Positions 43,181 through 56,964 of a stretch of DNA of 64,000 nucleotides are shown in pieces (positions within the stretch are counted from its first letter, which is position 1; every line of letters begins with the position of its first letter). The translations under genes were made by a program, and so were the position numbers. Below the pieces are notes generated by a model, which was not told where the DNA came from, searched no databases, and worked only from the letters and a program-made list of their open reading frames with translations. Source of the stretch: Paraspadella gotoi (taxonomy: Eukaryota; Chaetognatha); contig CM119269.1 of the NCBI GenBank assembly GCA_051294375.1, forward strand, positions 18,240,410-18,304,409, in the 5' to 3' direction.

Positions 43181-45289
43181 CTAAGCTTACCTCACCCTTA
43201 ATCCTTTATTCATTATGTTTTATCAGCTTTCCCACTTCTCTTTTCTCCTCCTTTCTGCCTTTTCTTTATTTGTCAAACTTTTCACAAACCTGTATTATGT
43301 ATGTATTATGTAATATGTATTATGTATTCCCTTTCCGTTAACCTCTTTCTCTCCTACCTCATTTTCTTCTCACCACCTCATTCCTTTTTTTCTTTCTTTC
43401 CTTTTTTTTTTCTTTCCTTCTTTCTTTTACTTCTCCGCCGGCCGCAACCGTCGTTCCCTTTGATCTTTCCGTCAATGGCCGCCGCCTTTTTCAGCCTTTG
43501 ATCGGCGCCGCCGCCCCCCCCCCCAAAAAAAAAGTCCGGCGTCAGCGACCATTAACGCCGGTATTTTTTACGGCGTCTCTTTCGGCACAGTCGCCGATTT
43601 TCAGTTCCTATTGCAACGCCATCAGCGCCGCTCTCTCTCGGAACGGAGCCGCTTTGAAAAAGAGCGGCGCCTTTCGCGCCACTGGAATCAGCGACTCGAA
43701 AATCCCGGCGTCTTTGATGGAGCGAGAGAGAAATTAAGGGAAGTCGAGAGAGAAAAACGGGAGAGGTGGAACGGAAGTGAAAGAGAAAGAGAGGATGGAA
43801 AGAAGGAAAGAAAGTAAATAACTCATAGAGTGATCGGATAGCGGTTGCCAGTGGTAGAAAAAAGGAAAATCCGGAAAATTTAATCCCACCATCTCCTGGG
43901 TAAATCGACATTAAAAACCGAACAAGGACTCTGCTGTCCAACTGGGCAAGAGAGAACTGCAAATACAAAATGAAAGGGGGCTAAGATCTCGTCTTGACAC
44001 CACAGAATATATGTCCAAACTCAGTTTTTTTTTGTTTAAATGCTTATGCCAGTTTGAAGTGCCGTAACTGTTAATTGTTGGACGTATCAGAGGATGCACA
44101 CGCCAGATCTGAGATCTTGCACTCAGCTGTTCTCGTCGGCGACGTCGAATTTTGCAAAAGCCGGTAGTAGACACCGAGCTCAATTCAGAACCCACCGTCA
44201 TACTAACGATCTCCGTCAAACGAGTAATCAGCTAACCAACCGAGCTTTGTAATTTTTAAGACCCAACTCCCCGGCGTATGTCTCCCGACTATTTGGTTTC
44301 TTGTTGTGTTAATGGTGTTAAAAAGGTGGTATGATTTAATTAAAAATATCATTATTTTTTCTTTTATTTAAAAATGGAGCATAGAGGTAAGTTGGATACC
44401 ATCGTCGCTCTTGTGTGGGTTCAGCATTAATTATGAGAATTATAATAAGACTAAGGTTAATCTAAAAAAATTCAAAGAGCAGGATGTTACCAGACAGGAG
44501 TTCGGTATTAAAACAGCTCTTCTTCAAAATTAATTCATCACCATTACAATTTCACACACACCTCTCTGTCTATCAAAGCAGTATAAAATATACCCCAAAG
44601 CAAGAATATCAGTACCTCTGCACCCAAAACGATTTTACAAAAAACACAAACTATATACTTAAGATTCTTCTTCTTATACATTAAATTTTTACCCATAACT
44701 GTATCTTTAATTATGTAATTTATTATCTTTCAATCCTGCAATAAATCGATTCCTCTCATATGAACACGAGAGCAGAAAATCTCCAGTTGCGGAACTGAAG
44801 AGAAGTTAGCAGGGAATCTTTTTATCGAATTGGAGTTCAAATCCTACTTGCCATGTCTAATATGTTAAACGTCTGTAGTTACCACCTATGTCTCCTTTGG
44901 TGGAGCATTACTTTTGGGAAGAGTTCATCTATTCAATCTCTCTACTACTCTCATTCTTCTTCATTGCGCTCTCATATTTATAACTCATACATCACGTAAC
45001 TACTATACCTGATCTACACGTCCTCTTCTCTCAGTCTCCTCTCGTCTCTCTCTCTCCTCTCTTATCCCTCTCTACCTCTCCATCATCTCACTACTTCATT
45101 CTCTCTTCGTTCTCTCCTCTTTCTTCCTACTGAATACTCTCCGGAATTTTACGGATAAAACCATCATTCGAAGTGTGCATTAATTCACTCATATACCACT
45201 GACTGTGTACGATTATCAACTTCATCATGATAATACCTGCACTCACGAAAAGGGAGAGTAGGGGAAGATTCGCTACGCGAGCCACCCAT
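43181..45289. other. Intergenic, no gene recognised
   Basis: C/T-rich 43380-43440, a CG-rich patch 43440-43720, then AT-rich sequence with short open frames. C/T-rich again from about 45010 to 45130. Confidence 0.5.
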
Positions 45290-46400
45290 TTGTAATGTTT
45301 CTTAGGTTTTACTCTTGTCTCGAGAGAAAGATCAGTTTTAAATATGATGGCCATATCTTTCCGTGATTCTTTGGTTTTTCCCGTTACTATCCCTTCTGCT
45401 TTCCACCTTATTTGCTGTGGTATTTCTCGTTTCCATTTTTCTTTTCTTCTCCCGATTCTTCATTGTTTTCTTCACTTTTCTTTTGCTTCTGTCATTTCTT
45501 TTCTTCTCTCTTTTTTTTTTTCTTCCTTTCTTTCTTTCATTTTATTCTTTCTTTCTTTCTTTCTTTTTTTTGTCGCTCTTCATTCGAATGCCAGATCAAT
45601 CGAACTGGAAAAAGAGCAATAACTTAACTAGAAACATCGATTAGTTTTTAAGGTTATTTTTCGCTCATTCCTCGTTTCTTATTACCCGCATCCAGCGAAC
45701 CTCACGGATTCCAGTATGTTTCTCTCTCTCTCTCTCTCTGCTCTCTCTCTTCTCTCTCTCTCTCTCTCTCGTCTACTCTGCTCCTCTCTCTCTCTCTTCT
45801 CTCCATCTCTCCTGATAACGATATCCGTGCATCGACGTCACTCCCCAAACGAGGCATATGTGGTTTATAACTTGTGGCTTTGCTATGTTATTACATGTCA
45901 AAAGAAAGTAAAAGGGGAAACGTCGTTCGTTCGGCACCTGATGGCGCTAAAGTTCAATTTCTTCCTTCCTGCATTTTCTTTTCTAGTTTGGAGTTTGTTA
46001 TTTTTTTGTTTGTTTTGTTTTGTTTGTTTTGGTTGTTTTTTTTTTTGTTTGTTTTGTTGTTTTGTTTGTTTGTTTGTGTTGAGTTTGTTTGTGTGTGTTT
46101 GTTTGTTTGGTTTGTTCTGTATTTTGTTGTTTGTTGTTTTGTTTGTTTGGTTTGTTTTTGTTTTCTTGTTTTCTTTGGAGTGTTCTTGGAGTTATTGTTT
46201 TCTTTGTATTTTTGATTTGGTATTTCTTTGTTTTTCTTTGTTTTGTGTACATGACAGTGTGACGTTGACAAAACCGTTGAGGCGGCGAGATGACGAGCAC
46301 CACGCAGGAGCGTGTCAAACGAGCGGGAAAAGGCCGAGAGAAGCGGGTATGGAAGAGCGCCCCAGCTGCCGCAGAGGCCACGCACCGTAACCCCTGGAGC
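45290..46400. repeat. Direct duplication, copy 1 (partner 56965-58030)
   Basis: Shared words in order: ttaggttttactcttgtctc, gagagaaagatcag, (TTTC)n, aaaggggaaacgtcgttcgt, cacctgatggcgctaaagtt, a TTTTGTTTG-rich tract and the CG-rich end ggcgagat...cacgcag. Contains (TC)n 45719-45805. Confidence 0.88.
46000..46245. repeat. (TTTTGTTTG)n-type tract
   Basis: Irregular tttgttttg repeats with a few interruptions. The Phe/Cys/Leu-rich plus-strand frame is a repeat artefact. Confidence 0.9.
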
Positions 46401-48290
46401 CAGAAACTAACTCTACGAGCAAATTAAAAGAATTCAATGACATTGGAAACTCCGGCAGCAAGAAATGGCTCTGCGTGGGGGGGATTTGAAGGAGGAGAAA
46501 AATCGGCTCGACGATTGTAGATACGCCGCACCAGCAGTCTCGAAGAACGGGGACTCTTTCCTTGTCTCACGTGTTCAGCGTGTCATTCTGCAATCTTGGT
46601 CTTGTAAGTGTACCTATGTGTCCGGCGGTGTCATTCTCTTTTGTTGTTGTGCATGTTTCGAGTATATGACTAATTTTCTCTCCTTAATGCCTGCTGATAA
46701 CATTACCTGGATTATTCTTTTCTTCGTGTTTCGTTAGTTTCTCGTATGCGTGTCTTTTAGCATGTTCGTATAAATTCCGAAATATATCCTCTCTGTGGTG
46801 TCAAATTTTAATATCGGTATCATATTTCTCGCGTTGATATCCCGTGTGTCGGGATTACTCGCAATGAAGCCTTATGCCTCCTCCTACACATAATGTGTCG
46901 GTAAATTCTCAGTCTGCGTTGCACATGGGGATACTGCAGAAAGCCTACCCTCCCATCTCCAATGTCTCTGGCATAATTTCCTGGTTCGCGTAGTGTACTC
47001 GACACTAATTCTGAGAAGCCACGTTCTCTCTCCCTTTAACTAATAATTGTTGCGGCTATATATCCTCTATGTTGCGCAGTATTCGTTACAATTTCCTCAG
47101 ATTAGCTTTTCCATGTAACCTCTCGTCTCCACCCTGCTCATCTCTCTCTACAAATAACTGAGTCCAGTGAGTATACTCTGGTTAGAGAGTAAAAGAAGCA
47201 GTGAGAAAGATTAAATTTTGTATTGTAACGACGCGCCCCGCGAACAAATATCCGAGGAATATTGGTAGTTCAGAGATTTCGGGATTTCGCAGAACGCGAA
47301 GGGTCTCCTCTCTGGCAATTTTGATAGCGAACTAAATCTTCGCTGAGAGTCCGCGCATATATAGACAGAAATTTTATACAACCCTCAGCCGGTACCCCCA
47401 CCAATAATAGCTCTCGCTCTCGCGCGTACAAATTATTGAGGCTAGATAGCGGGGTGGCGAGACCCTATAAGACGGCGGGCAGCCCGCCCCTCGACCACTA
47501 TATATAGAGATATACGTGCGTGACGAGACCGGTCTTCCAACTAATCGTTACGAAACTGTGTGAGTGAAGAAATGTAATAATCCGTCTATTTACCAGTGAA
47601 CATGTCGATGGACTGTGTGTCGACCAGTTCTAATTGTGACATATCTCGATATATTTTATATATTGTTTTTTTCCTTTAAACACTTTAACATACATTAGAG
47701 ACTTCATGAACTGCGCTTTTTATATATCAACCATATATATTTAAGAGATATAGTCTTCCCTTATACACTCGCACTTCAGCGTGGCGTCATCGTCACATCC
47801 TTTGTATTGCGTTTAATCTTCGTGTCCTTCTTAATCAATGATGAATGGTCTCGTCACGCAAGTTTTCCAGAATCTCAGTCTCTTATACGCCCTGTAATCT
47901 TCGGCAAGTGCTTGATTTTCGCTGCTTCTAGTGGCTCCAACTTTCTGGCGATATCTTCCTGGCTCTCAGCTATCGTCTATTGCTATATGTTCAAGTCATC
48001 TGTATTACTATTCCTCGTCACCTCACTACTTGAGTCGATAGATGTACTCGATAGATGCATGACGCCAGATGCTATGTCATGACACCGCACCCGAGATGCA
48101 GCACTATCCGCAGTTGCATGCATACGAGAAGAATCCCTAGATCGCACGCACTTCCGGAACATAGTAAAATCCGCTCCAAGAATCGAGAAGGGAAAGTCAG
48201 GGTCATTGGGGAGGATCGCGAAAGGATGCAAAAGCCCCACCCCCATGTGGGAGCTTAGTAGGCGCAGAGGCGATCATATTGGGGTCAAGA
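46401..48290. other. Intergenic, one LTR-like island
   Basis: No gene recognised. The CG-richer island at 47223-47640 is listed separately. An open frame at 47807-48082 has no recognisable domain. Confidence 0.5.
47223..47640 (+). mobile_element. Possible solo LTR
   Basis: Starts TGTAACGACGCGCC and ends TTGTGACA (TG...CA). Internally has the GC palindrome gggcagcccgcc and a TATATATAG box at 47499-47507. A TA-rich flank follows. No target-site duplication or internal domains found. Confidence 0.3.
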
Positions 48291-48429
48291 AGGAGAGGGT
48301 TCCCGAAGAATTGAGTGGAGGAGAGTGATGGAGAAGAGAGAGATAGCAGAGAAGAAGAGGAAGATGAGAGAGATCTCATAACCCGAAGACGGCCAAAGGA
48401 AGGATAAGGGAACGAAGAAAAAGAAAAGG

Positions 48430-48806
48430 TGTATTTCGACGCCTCAGAGTTTCATCACTGTTTAGAGGATCCGCGCAATTTGTCTCTGCTTATCTTTTTA
48501 TATTGAGCTATATATTTTTTTTAGTTGCCAAAATATTCAGAAAACCTCTGTAATGATTCAAATACGACGAAAACGACGACCAGACGGACACGAAAACCGA
48601 CGGACGGTCTGTCAATCTTCACCACTTACCACCGTAACCATGATACTTACCCGTGAGCGTTACCACGCTAATTTCTACATTTATATTGTTTCATTTTGCT
48701 GTTGGTATATATTTCCAAAACCGTCATTTATGTTTACCTTTCTTTTTCGTTTCATCTGTGTTTCACTCTATTCTTTTATTTTTCAAGCTCTTCTTCTCCT
48801 CTTCCT

Positions 48807-48851
<45 letters not shown>

Positions 48852-50250
48852 TCTCTCTCTTCTCTCTCTCTCTCCCGAATATTTTCCACTCGCATCATTT
48901 CTCCTATTCTTCCTCCCTCCTACCCCTCCCTCCTTCCTTTCCTTCCCCCCTCTTCCCGCCCATGGTTAATCAAATGAAGACATAAAAGCATAATGTTCGA
49001 CGCCGCTCTCGTAACAGACGCAGCTCTTCGAGGCGCGCGCCCGCGATCATCGCAACGCTTTTCCCGAAAATGTCATGAGCGTTGCGCGGCATTTCCTAGA
49101 GCGTTACGATCGACGTCAAAAACGGCTGTCGGCGGCGCGGCGGCTGCTGCCTGGGTAACGTCGTCAATTCGAGCCTCTTCTTCACTTCCGTTCTTTTCGA
49201 TTTCCCTTTTTTTTTTTTAAATTGAAGCTGGAAGAGGAGGACGATCGGCGACAGTCGACGATGACGATGACGATGACGATGGACGATGACAGAGACGGAA
49301 ACTCGGTCATGATGCACAGAGTCGATGATAAACTTCACGTCCATCAATAAAAAAAAATGCTCCAACGAACGGGGAGTTTTATGATGTTCACGTCGTCGTG
49401 TTCTTCGTTGTTGTTGTTTCCTATTGTCGCCGTTTTTAGATTTGTTGATAATTATTTCGCCTCTTACTAACTTTACTCGTTAACCATCGGTGGCAACAAA
49501 AATGATTTTCGTTTCGGTCAAAGATGCAAAGATTTTTTACGGAATTTACGAAACCGTGAAAAGAGAAATGCAAAAGCAAGAGAAAAAAAAACACACTTTT
49601 AAAAACAACATATTGCAAAGAAAACCTCGAAAGGTGAAAGGATGAATTTTTGGCGAGGAAAACTCTGTTAACGATTTCTTGTGGAAAAGAAAAATAAGAG
49701 AAATCTCTAAAAGGCATAAAACGTCACCGTTCACGTCATACGTCACGTCACGTCACGTCACGTCACGTCGTCACCTCTAAAGGCTTGAAACCTTAAACCA
49801 CACTTATCTAAACGTAAAATTCTTGAATTCCCTTTGGTTTTATTTCTTTTAAAACTCCGTTCGTCATTTTTCAAAATTTTTAGTTAAAAAAACGTCTCAT
49901 CGATTGTATAATTAATTTTTTTCTTATTAAACTTCACGGTTTACGTCATAATTGAATTCGTTGTTAATAAAAATAACTGAAACAAAACGACGACGATGAC
50001 GACGACGACGACTGCAACGACGATTTAGATAAGAATTTGAAAATCGAGGATAAATGACATTTTAGCTTTCGACTTTATGGTCTTTCGCATTTCACTCCTT
50101 ATATCTGCTCTTTCTTTTTGCTCTATCCTCAGCATCTGTAAGTAAACTGACAGCTCTCCTCTTATTGTGTAGTTTTGCCACTGACCAAACAACAAACGTC
50201 GAGTTCAAAAAAATAACCTTTGTTTTTTTACTTATCGCATTTTTAGCAAA
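48430..50250. repeat. Long inverted duplication, left arm (partner 51199-52900)
   Basis: In order: cgacgcctcagagtttcatc, a Phe/Ser-coding TC tract, gttgcgcggcatttcc, (CGATGA)n, ttgttgttgtttcc, (CACGT)n and the cgacgacgatgacgacgac run. The reverse complement of each block appears in the right arm in mirror order, with indels. Confidence 0.92.
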
Positions 50251-50428
50251 AAGTGCCACAACATTTCTTTACCAATAATTTTTTTTTTCGATTTTCCTAC
50301 GTTCTTAAATTTTTTCATCAAATCTTATTTTTGATTAATTCTACTTTCGTCTCTCTTTATTTCTTTTCAAACAAATGCTTTAAACTACATCTCTCTGAGA
50401 TCTNNNNNNNNNNNNNNNNNNNNNNNNN

Positions 50429-51188
<760 letters not shown>

Positions 51189-51198
51189 NNNNNNNNNN

Positions 51199-52079
51199 CT
51201 CGACGTTTGTTGTTTGGTAGTGCAAACTACACAATAAGAGGAGAGCTGTCAAGTATTACCAGATGCTGAGGATAGAGCAAAAAGAAAGAGCAGATATAAG
51301 GTGAAATGCGAAGACCAATAAAGTCGGAAGCTAAAATTCATTTTCTCGATTTCAAATTCTTATCTAAATCGTCGTTGCAGTCGTCGTCGTCGTCGTCATC
51401 GTCGTCGTTGTTTCAGGTTTATTTTTATTAACAACGAATTCAATTATGACGAAAACCGTGAAGTTAAATAAAAAAAAATTAATTATACAATCGATGAGAT
51501 TTTTTTTAACAAATTTTGAAAAATGACGAACGGAGTTTTAAAAAGAAATAAACCAAAGGGAATTCAAGATTTTACGTTTAGATATGTATGTGCGGTTTAG
51601 GTTTCAAGCCTTTAGAGGTGACGTGACGTGACGTGACGTGACGTGACGTGACGTGACGTGACGTGACGTGACGTTTTATGCCTTTTTAGAGATTTTCTTC
51701 TTTTTTTTTCTTCTCCCAAGAAATCGTTAACAGTTTCCTCGCCAAAAATTCATCCTTTCACCTTTCGAGTTTTCTTTTCATATTTGTTATTTAAAATGTG
51801 TTTTTTTTTCTCTTCTTTTTGCATTTCTCTTTTCACGGTTTTCGTAAATTCCTCAAAAATCTTCACTTTGACCGAAACGAAATCATTTTTGCCTCCGAGG
51901 TTAACGAGTAAAGTTAGAGCGAAATAATTATCAACGCCCAAATCTAAAACGGCGACAATAGGAACAACAACAACGAAGACAACGACGACGTGAACATCAT
52001 CAACTCCCCGTTCGTTGGAGCATTTTTTTATTGATACGTTATCATCGACTCTGTCATCATTGACCGAGTTTTCGTCTCT

Positions 52080-52118
<39 letters not shown>

Positions 52119-52466
52119 GCTGTCGCCGTCGTCTCCTCTCCAACTTCAATTTAAAAAAAAAAAGGGAATCGAAAAACGGAAGTGAAGAAGAGGCTCGCGA
52201 ATGACGACGTTACCGCAGCAAGCCGCCGCCGCCGCCGACGCCGTTTTTGACGTCATCGACGCCTAGGAAATGCCGCGCAACGCCTATGACATTTCGGGAA
52301 ACGTTGCGTGAGCGGCGCCGCCTCGAGAGCGCGTCTGTTACGGAGCGGCGTCGAAACATTAAGGCTTTTATGCTTCATTGATTAACGGGCGGGAGAGGAG
52401 GGGAAGGAAGGAAGGAGGGAGGGGTGGGGGAGGAAGAAGGAGAAATGATCGAGGTGAAAATATTGC

Positions 52467-52500
<34 letters not shown>

Positions 52501-52900
52501 AGAGAGAGAGAGAGAGAGAGAGAGAGCTTGACAAAATAAAGAGAATAGAGTGAAACAGATGAAACGAAAAGAAAGGTAAACATAAATGACGGTTTGTGGA
52601 AAATATACCAACAGCAAAATAAACATATAAATGCTAGAATTAGCGTTGGTAACGCTCAACGGTAAGTTCATGGTTACGTGGTAAGTGGTGAGATGCACCG
52701 TCCGTCGGTTTGTCGTCGTCTCTGTCGTCGTCTTTGAATCATTACAAGGTTTTCTGAATATTTTGCACTAAAAATAATATATAGCTCATATAAAAAGATA
52801 ACAGAGACAAATTGGCGGGATCCTCTAAACAGTGATGAAACTCTGAGGCGTCGAAATCACCTTTTTTTTTCTCCACCTTTGCGTTCGGGTTATGAGATCT
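51199..52900. repeat. Long inverted duplication, right arm (partner 48430-50250)
   Basis: Begins directly after a 10-base gap. Mirror order of the left arm, including (GTGAC)n at 51618-51672 and (CGTCAT)n at 52083-52120. Confidence 0.92.
51618..51672. repeat. (GTGAC)n pentanucleotide array
   Basis: About eleven gtgac units. The inverted partner at 49737-49770 has about six units. Confidence 0.95.
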
Positions 52901-52928
52901 CTCTCTCTCCTCTCTCTCTCTTCTCTCT

Positions 52929-52965
<37 letters not shown>

Positions 52966-53250
52966 TTCCCTTTAATAGTACGTAGTTCAGAGTTTAACAA
53001 AGAAAGAAAGAGCCAAAGAACAGAAAGAACTAACGACACACAACAAACAAAACAGGCGTAAGATAAGTGAACTTCGGCAACAGAAGAGGAGAAACCAACG
53101 ATTACACGGCTGAGCCGATTAGGAAAAAAATGGTAAACGGCTGAGCCGATTGGGAGAGAAAAAAAATCATAAAATATAGGTGAATAATTGACATCGTTGG
53201 GTAATAAAATATATCAAAAAGGTTATATAATGGAGACTTCGAGAAATTTA
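52535..53250. repeat. Direct copy of 50429-51188
   Basis: Same order of words with indels; continues into unique sequence after gagaaatt, where the other copy runs into a gap. Confidence 0.9.
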
Positions 53251-54463
53251 AAAGCACCCGCTTATATGGCGAAACCCCGTAATAGAGGGAATCGCAATTA
53301 TGTGTAGCATGTTGATAAAATTTCGTCTTAGCCGACTCGGTGAGAGATAGCGCTTTAAACAAAAACTCCTGCGATCAAGTTGAATCAAATTTTTGGTTTT
53401 TGTCCCCCGAAAAAAAATTTATTTTATCTCTTTATTCGAATAATAATAAGTGAAAGAGAGAAATAAAGGTGGAAGAAGGTTATGAAAAGCTANNNNNNNN
53501 NNNNNNNNNNNNNNNNNNNNNNNNNNNNNNNNNNNNNNNNNNNNNNNNNNNNNNNNNNNNNNNNNNNNNNNNNNNNNNNNNNNNNNNNNNNNNNNNNNNN
53601 NNNNNNNNNNNNNNNNNNNNNNNNNNNNNNNNNNNNNNNNNNNNNNNNNNNNNNNNNNNNNNNNNNNNNNNNNNNNNNNNNNNNNNNNNNNNNNNNNNNN
53701 NNNNAAAGGAAAAGTAAAAAGGAAGAGTCCTTCTTTGAATTTCTTTTCATCGTCGAGCGATTTTTCTCATTAATCACGAAACACCTTTTTGCGCCGCATT
53801 TCTTATTTCTTTGTAGTCTCTCTCTCNNNNNNNNNNNNNNNNNNNNNNNNNNNNNNNNNNNNNNNNNNNNNNNNNNNNNNNNNNNNNNNNNNNNNNNNNN
53901 NNNNNNNNNNNNNNNNNNNNNNNNNNNNNNNNNNNNNNNNNNNNNNNNNNNNNNNNNNNNNNNNNNNNNNNNNNNNNNNNNNNNNNNNNNNNNNNNTCTT
54001 TCTATATTTATCTCCGTCAATTTGATGCAAATGCAAATCGATTTTGCTTCCGAAATCGATATTCATGAGGCAACAAAAAATCGTTGTTGTTATTGACGAC
54101 TGACGAGAACTTAATCCGTTAGTTTTTTTTAAATCGAACATAAAAAGTAGTTTTAATTATTTCCAGTTCACCTGTTACTTGGCAACGGATTGACTCATTC
54201 GATTAAAAGATTCCCTTTCTAACTTCTCTTCAGTCCACTGAATTTCTGCTCTCGTTTTGAACAACGGCCAAATGTGGGGTTTTTTTTGTGTGTGTGTGTT
54301 TAAAGTTTGCAGGTTCTTTTGTTTTTGCTGTCTAATATACTACAGTAGAGATAAATTTACACATCGCGGTAAGGAAATTACCTTAAACGAAAAAACTAAG
54401 AAAAAAGGAGATTTTAAAAAAAATACTTTGTGTTTTTTTCCTTTCTGTTTCGTTGTGATTTGA
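53251..54463. other. Intergenic with two gaps
   Basis: AT-rich, no gene seen. Gaps at 53493-53704 and 53827-53996. Confidence 0.6.
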
Positions 54464-54549
54464 TTTAGAACAAAGTTTGAAGAGAGATTTAACAATGAAA
54501 CTATGAAATAAAAATCGTTGTTAAATCTCTCTTCAAACTTTGTTCTAAA
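54464..54549. repeat. Perfect 32-bp inverted repeat hairpin
   Basis: Arm 54464-54495 (tttagaacaaagtttgaaga...) is the exact reverse complement of 54518-54549, with a 22-base AT-rich loop. The word aaaaaaatactt occurs on both sides (about 54417-54428 and 54549-54560), as a direct repeat. Confidence 0.95.
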
Positions 54550-54665
54550 AAAAATACTTGAAATCTAAAGATGCAATTATATCAACAATGAATTAACAAT
54601 CAGGAAACGGAGAGTCAATTCACCGGCCGAACTCAACAACCATCACTGAATCTTCTCGACGCAGA

Positions 54666-54731
54666 ACAACAACAACAACAACAACAACAACAACTACAAC
54701 AACAACAACTACAACAACTACAACAACAACG
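54666..54731. repeat. (CAA)n microsatellite with CTA interruptions
   Basis: caacaacaa runs punctuated by cta. It reads as poly-Val/Cys on the minus strand; no gene around it. Confidence 0.9.
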
Positions 54732-54984
54732 CCCCATTGTTTGAATCTTCGTCCGCAAATTCCATTCTTCTCTCGCCGTTTGGTTCCCTTTTTTTTCCCC
54801 CGCTCTATCACTGTTATTCCTTTGAGGCGAAAAAGATTGTTGTTCTCTTCTTTCCATGTGTCTGCCTTCTATGGTGCGATGATGTCCCTTGATGGACGAA
54901 ATCATTAATCCTTTCATCAAAAAATTTTCTTTGTCATGAATCTCCGGCGACGTTTTGGGTCTCCTTTCATATGCCGCAAACAAA

Positions 54985-55020
<36 letters not shown>

Positions 55021-56964
55021 NNNNNNNNNNNNNNNNNNNNNNNNNTGTTCGATTCCAAACGTGTATGCAAATCAACATCAAGTTGTTTTAAGAAAACACT
55101 TATAAAATTCACACCAAAATACATTTTAAACTAGCGCATATTAAAGATTCTCCTAAAGTCGAGTTAAGTTTCCAACACGTTAATAAGATGGTTAATACAA
55201 TCTTAAAAATCGTGTGATATTCTCCGTGTTATGAGAAGGAATTGAAGAGCGATGAGAGAGAGAGGAGAGAGAAGAGAGAGAAGAGATGAGAGAGAGGAGA
55301 GAGAGAGAGAGAGAGATCGAGAGAGAGAGAAGGAGAGAGAGTGAACATTTATTTTCTTTCTTCCTGTGTAATCGTGAGATTTTAAAATAATGTTTTCTTT
55401 ATAAACTACATCACACTTGTTTGTAGTTTCCATATTTTCTATTACCTCTTTCAGGCCGTGACTCCTTTTTCTGTCTCCGTGTCCCTTTTTCTGTCCCTTG
55501 ACCCCTTTTTCTTTCGTCGGATTTATCCCTTTTATCCTCCTTCGCGCACAACTTGTAGTCGCGCTGTTTATTCCGCCATTGTTGGCGTCGCGGCAGCTGA
55601 GGCTCACTGGTAGATGGCGTTTGCAGATACTTTCGTTAACGGAATTTATGGGTATCGTTTCCTGAAATCATTTTATTTTGCGAAAATTTTGGAATTAGGT
55701 TTGTGCGTGAATAGAATTTCTACTTTTAGTAGTTGCTATCTTTGGATGTCCACAGAGAGCCTTTTAATGCCGTTCGTAAACTCCTCAGTAGATGTCACCC
55801 TTGGTGAAGAGGGAAAAAAAAAGACCATCAGAGATCGGAATCATTTTTTTCCCTTTTTTTCTTTTCTCCCCCCTCCACGCCCTGGGGGGGGGCGATCTGG
55901 ATATATGGGTGGGATGATGATTGTTGGGCGATCGCGGTGGAGGGGGGCTGATTTCTGCTCTCAATGGTTTCCTCTCTTTATCTTTTTTTTCTCCTCTTTT
56001 TCTTTCAGTCTGTCTTCTGCTCAGTCTGTCTCGCTCTCTTCCTCGTTTTCACACCCTTTTTCTGCCTGCTCTATTCCTAATACTTTCTCTCGCTCTCTCT
56101 CTGTCTCTCTCTCTTTCTTTCTCTCTCTCTCTNNNNNNNNNNNNNNNNNNNNNNNNNNNNNNNNNNNNNNNNNNNNNNNNNNNNNNNNNNNNNNNNNNNN
56201 NNNNNNNNNNNNNNNNNNNNNNNNNNNNNNNNNNNNNNNNNNNNNNNNNNNNNNNNNNNNNNNNNNNNNNNNNNNNNNNNNNNNNNNNNNNNNNNNNNNN
56301 NNNNNNNNNNNNNNNNNNNNNNNNNNNNNNNNNNNNNNNNNNNNNNNNNNNNNNNNNNNNNNNNNNNNNNNNNNNNNNNNNNNNNNNNNNNNNNNNNNNN
56401 NNNNNNNNNNNNNNNNNNNNNNNNNNNNNNNNNNNNNTCCGAAGCGAGGGAAGGATTTTTGGCCTCTGGTTTCCATGGCAACCAGGAAACGAAATCCCCT
56501 CGAAAAAAGAAACCCCAAAGAGCGNNNNNNNNNNNNNNNNNNNNNNNNNNNNNNNNNNNNNNNNNNNNNNNNNNNNNNNNNNNNNNNNNNNNNNNNNNNN
56601 NNNNNNNNNNNNNNNNNNNNNNNNNNNNNNNNNNNNNNNNNNNNNNNNNNNNNNNNNNNNNNNNNNNNNNNNNNNNNNNNNNNNNNNNNNNNNNNNNNNN
56701 NNNNNNNNNNNNNNNNNNNNNNNNNNNNNNNNNNNNNNNNNNNNNNNNNNNNNNNNNNNNNNNNNNNNNNNNNNNNNNNNNNNNNNNNNNNNNNNNNNNN
56801 NNNNNNNNNNNNNNNNNNNNNNNNNNNNNNNNNNNNNNNNNNNNNNNNNNNNNNNNNNNNNNNNNNNNNNNNNNNNNNNNNNNNNNNNNNNNNTCCATTC
56901 CCCTTTCTATCCCTCTTTCTTTATCCTCCTCCAAAGGAGTAGGGAATTCCTACGCAGCCCTTTG
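54732..56964. other. Intergenic, gap-rich, no gene recognised
   Basis: TC run at 54989-55020 into a gap, GA-rich 55250-55340, CT-rich 56030-56132 into a gap. Frames crossing N runs here are not evidence of genes. Confidence 0.6.

Noticed and set aside
45716-46390. A 224-codon Phe/Cys/Leu-rich frame that looks like a multi-pass membrane protein
   Set aside because: It is the translation of TC and TTTTGTTTG repeats; the duplicate at 57.7 kb does not keep the frame.
51618-51672. CRISPR-like regular array
   Set aside because: Units are only five bases with no spacers; the genome is eukaryotic.
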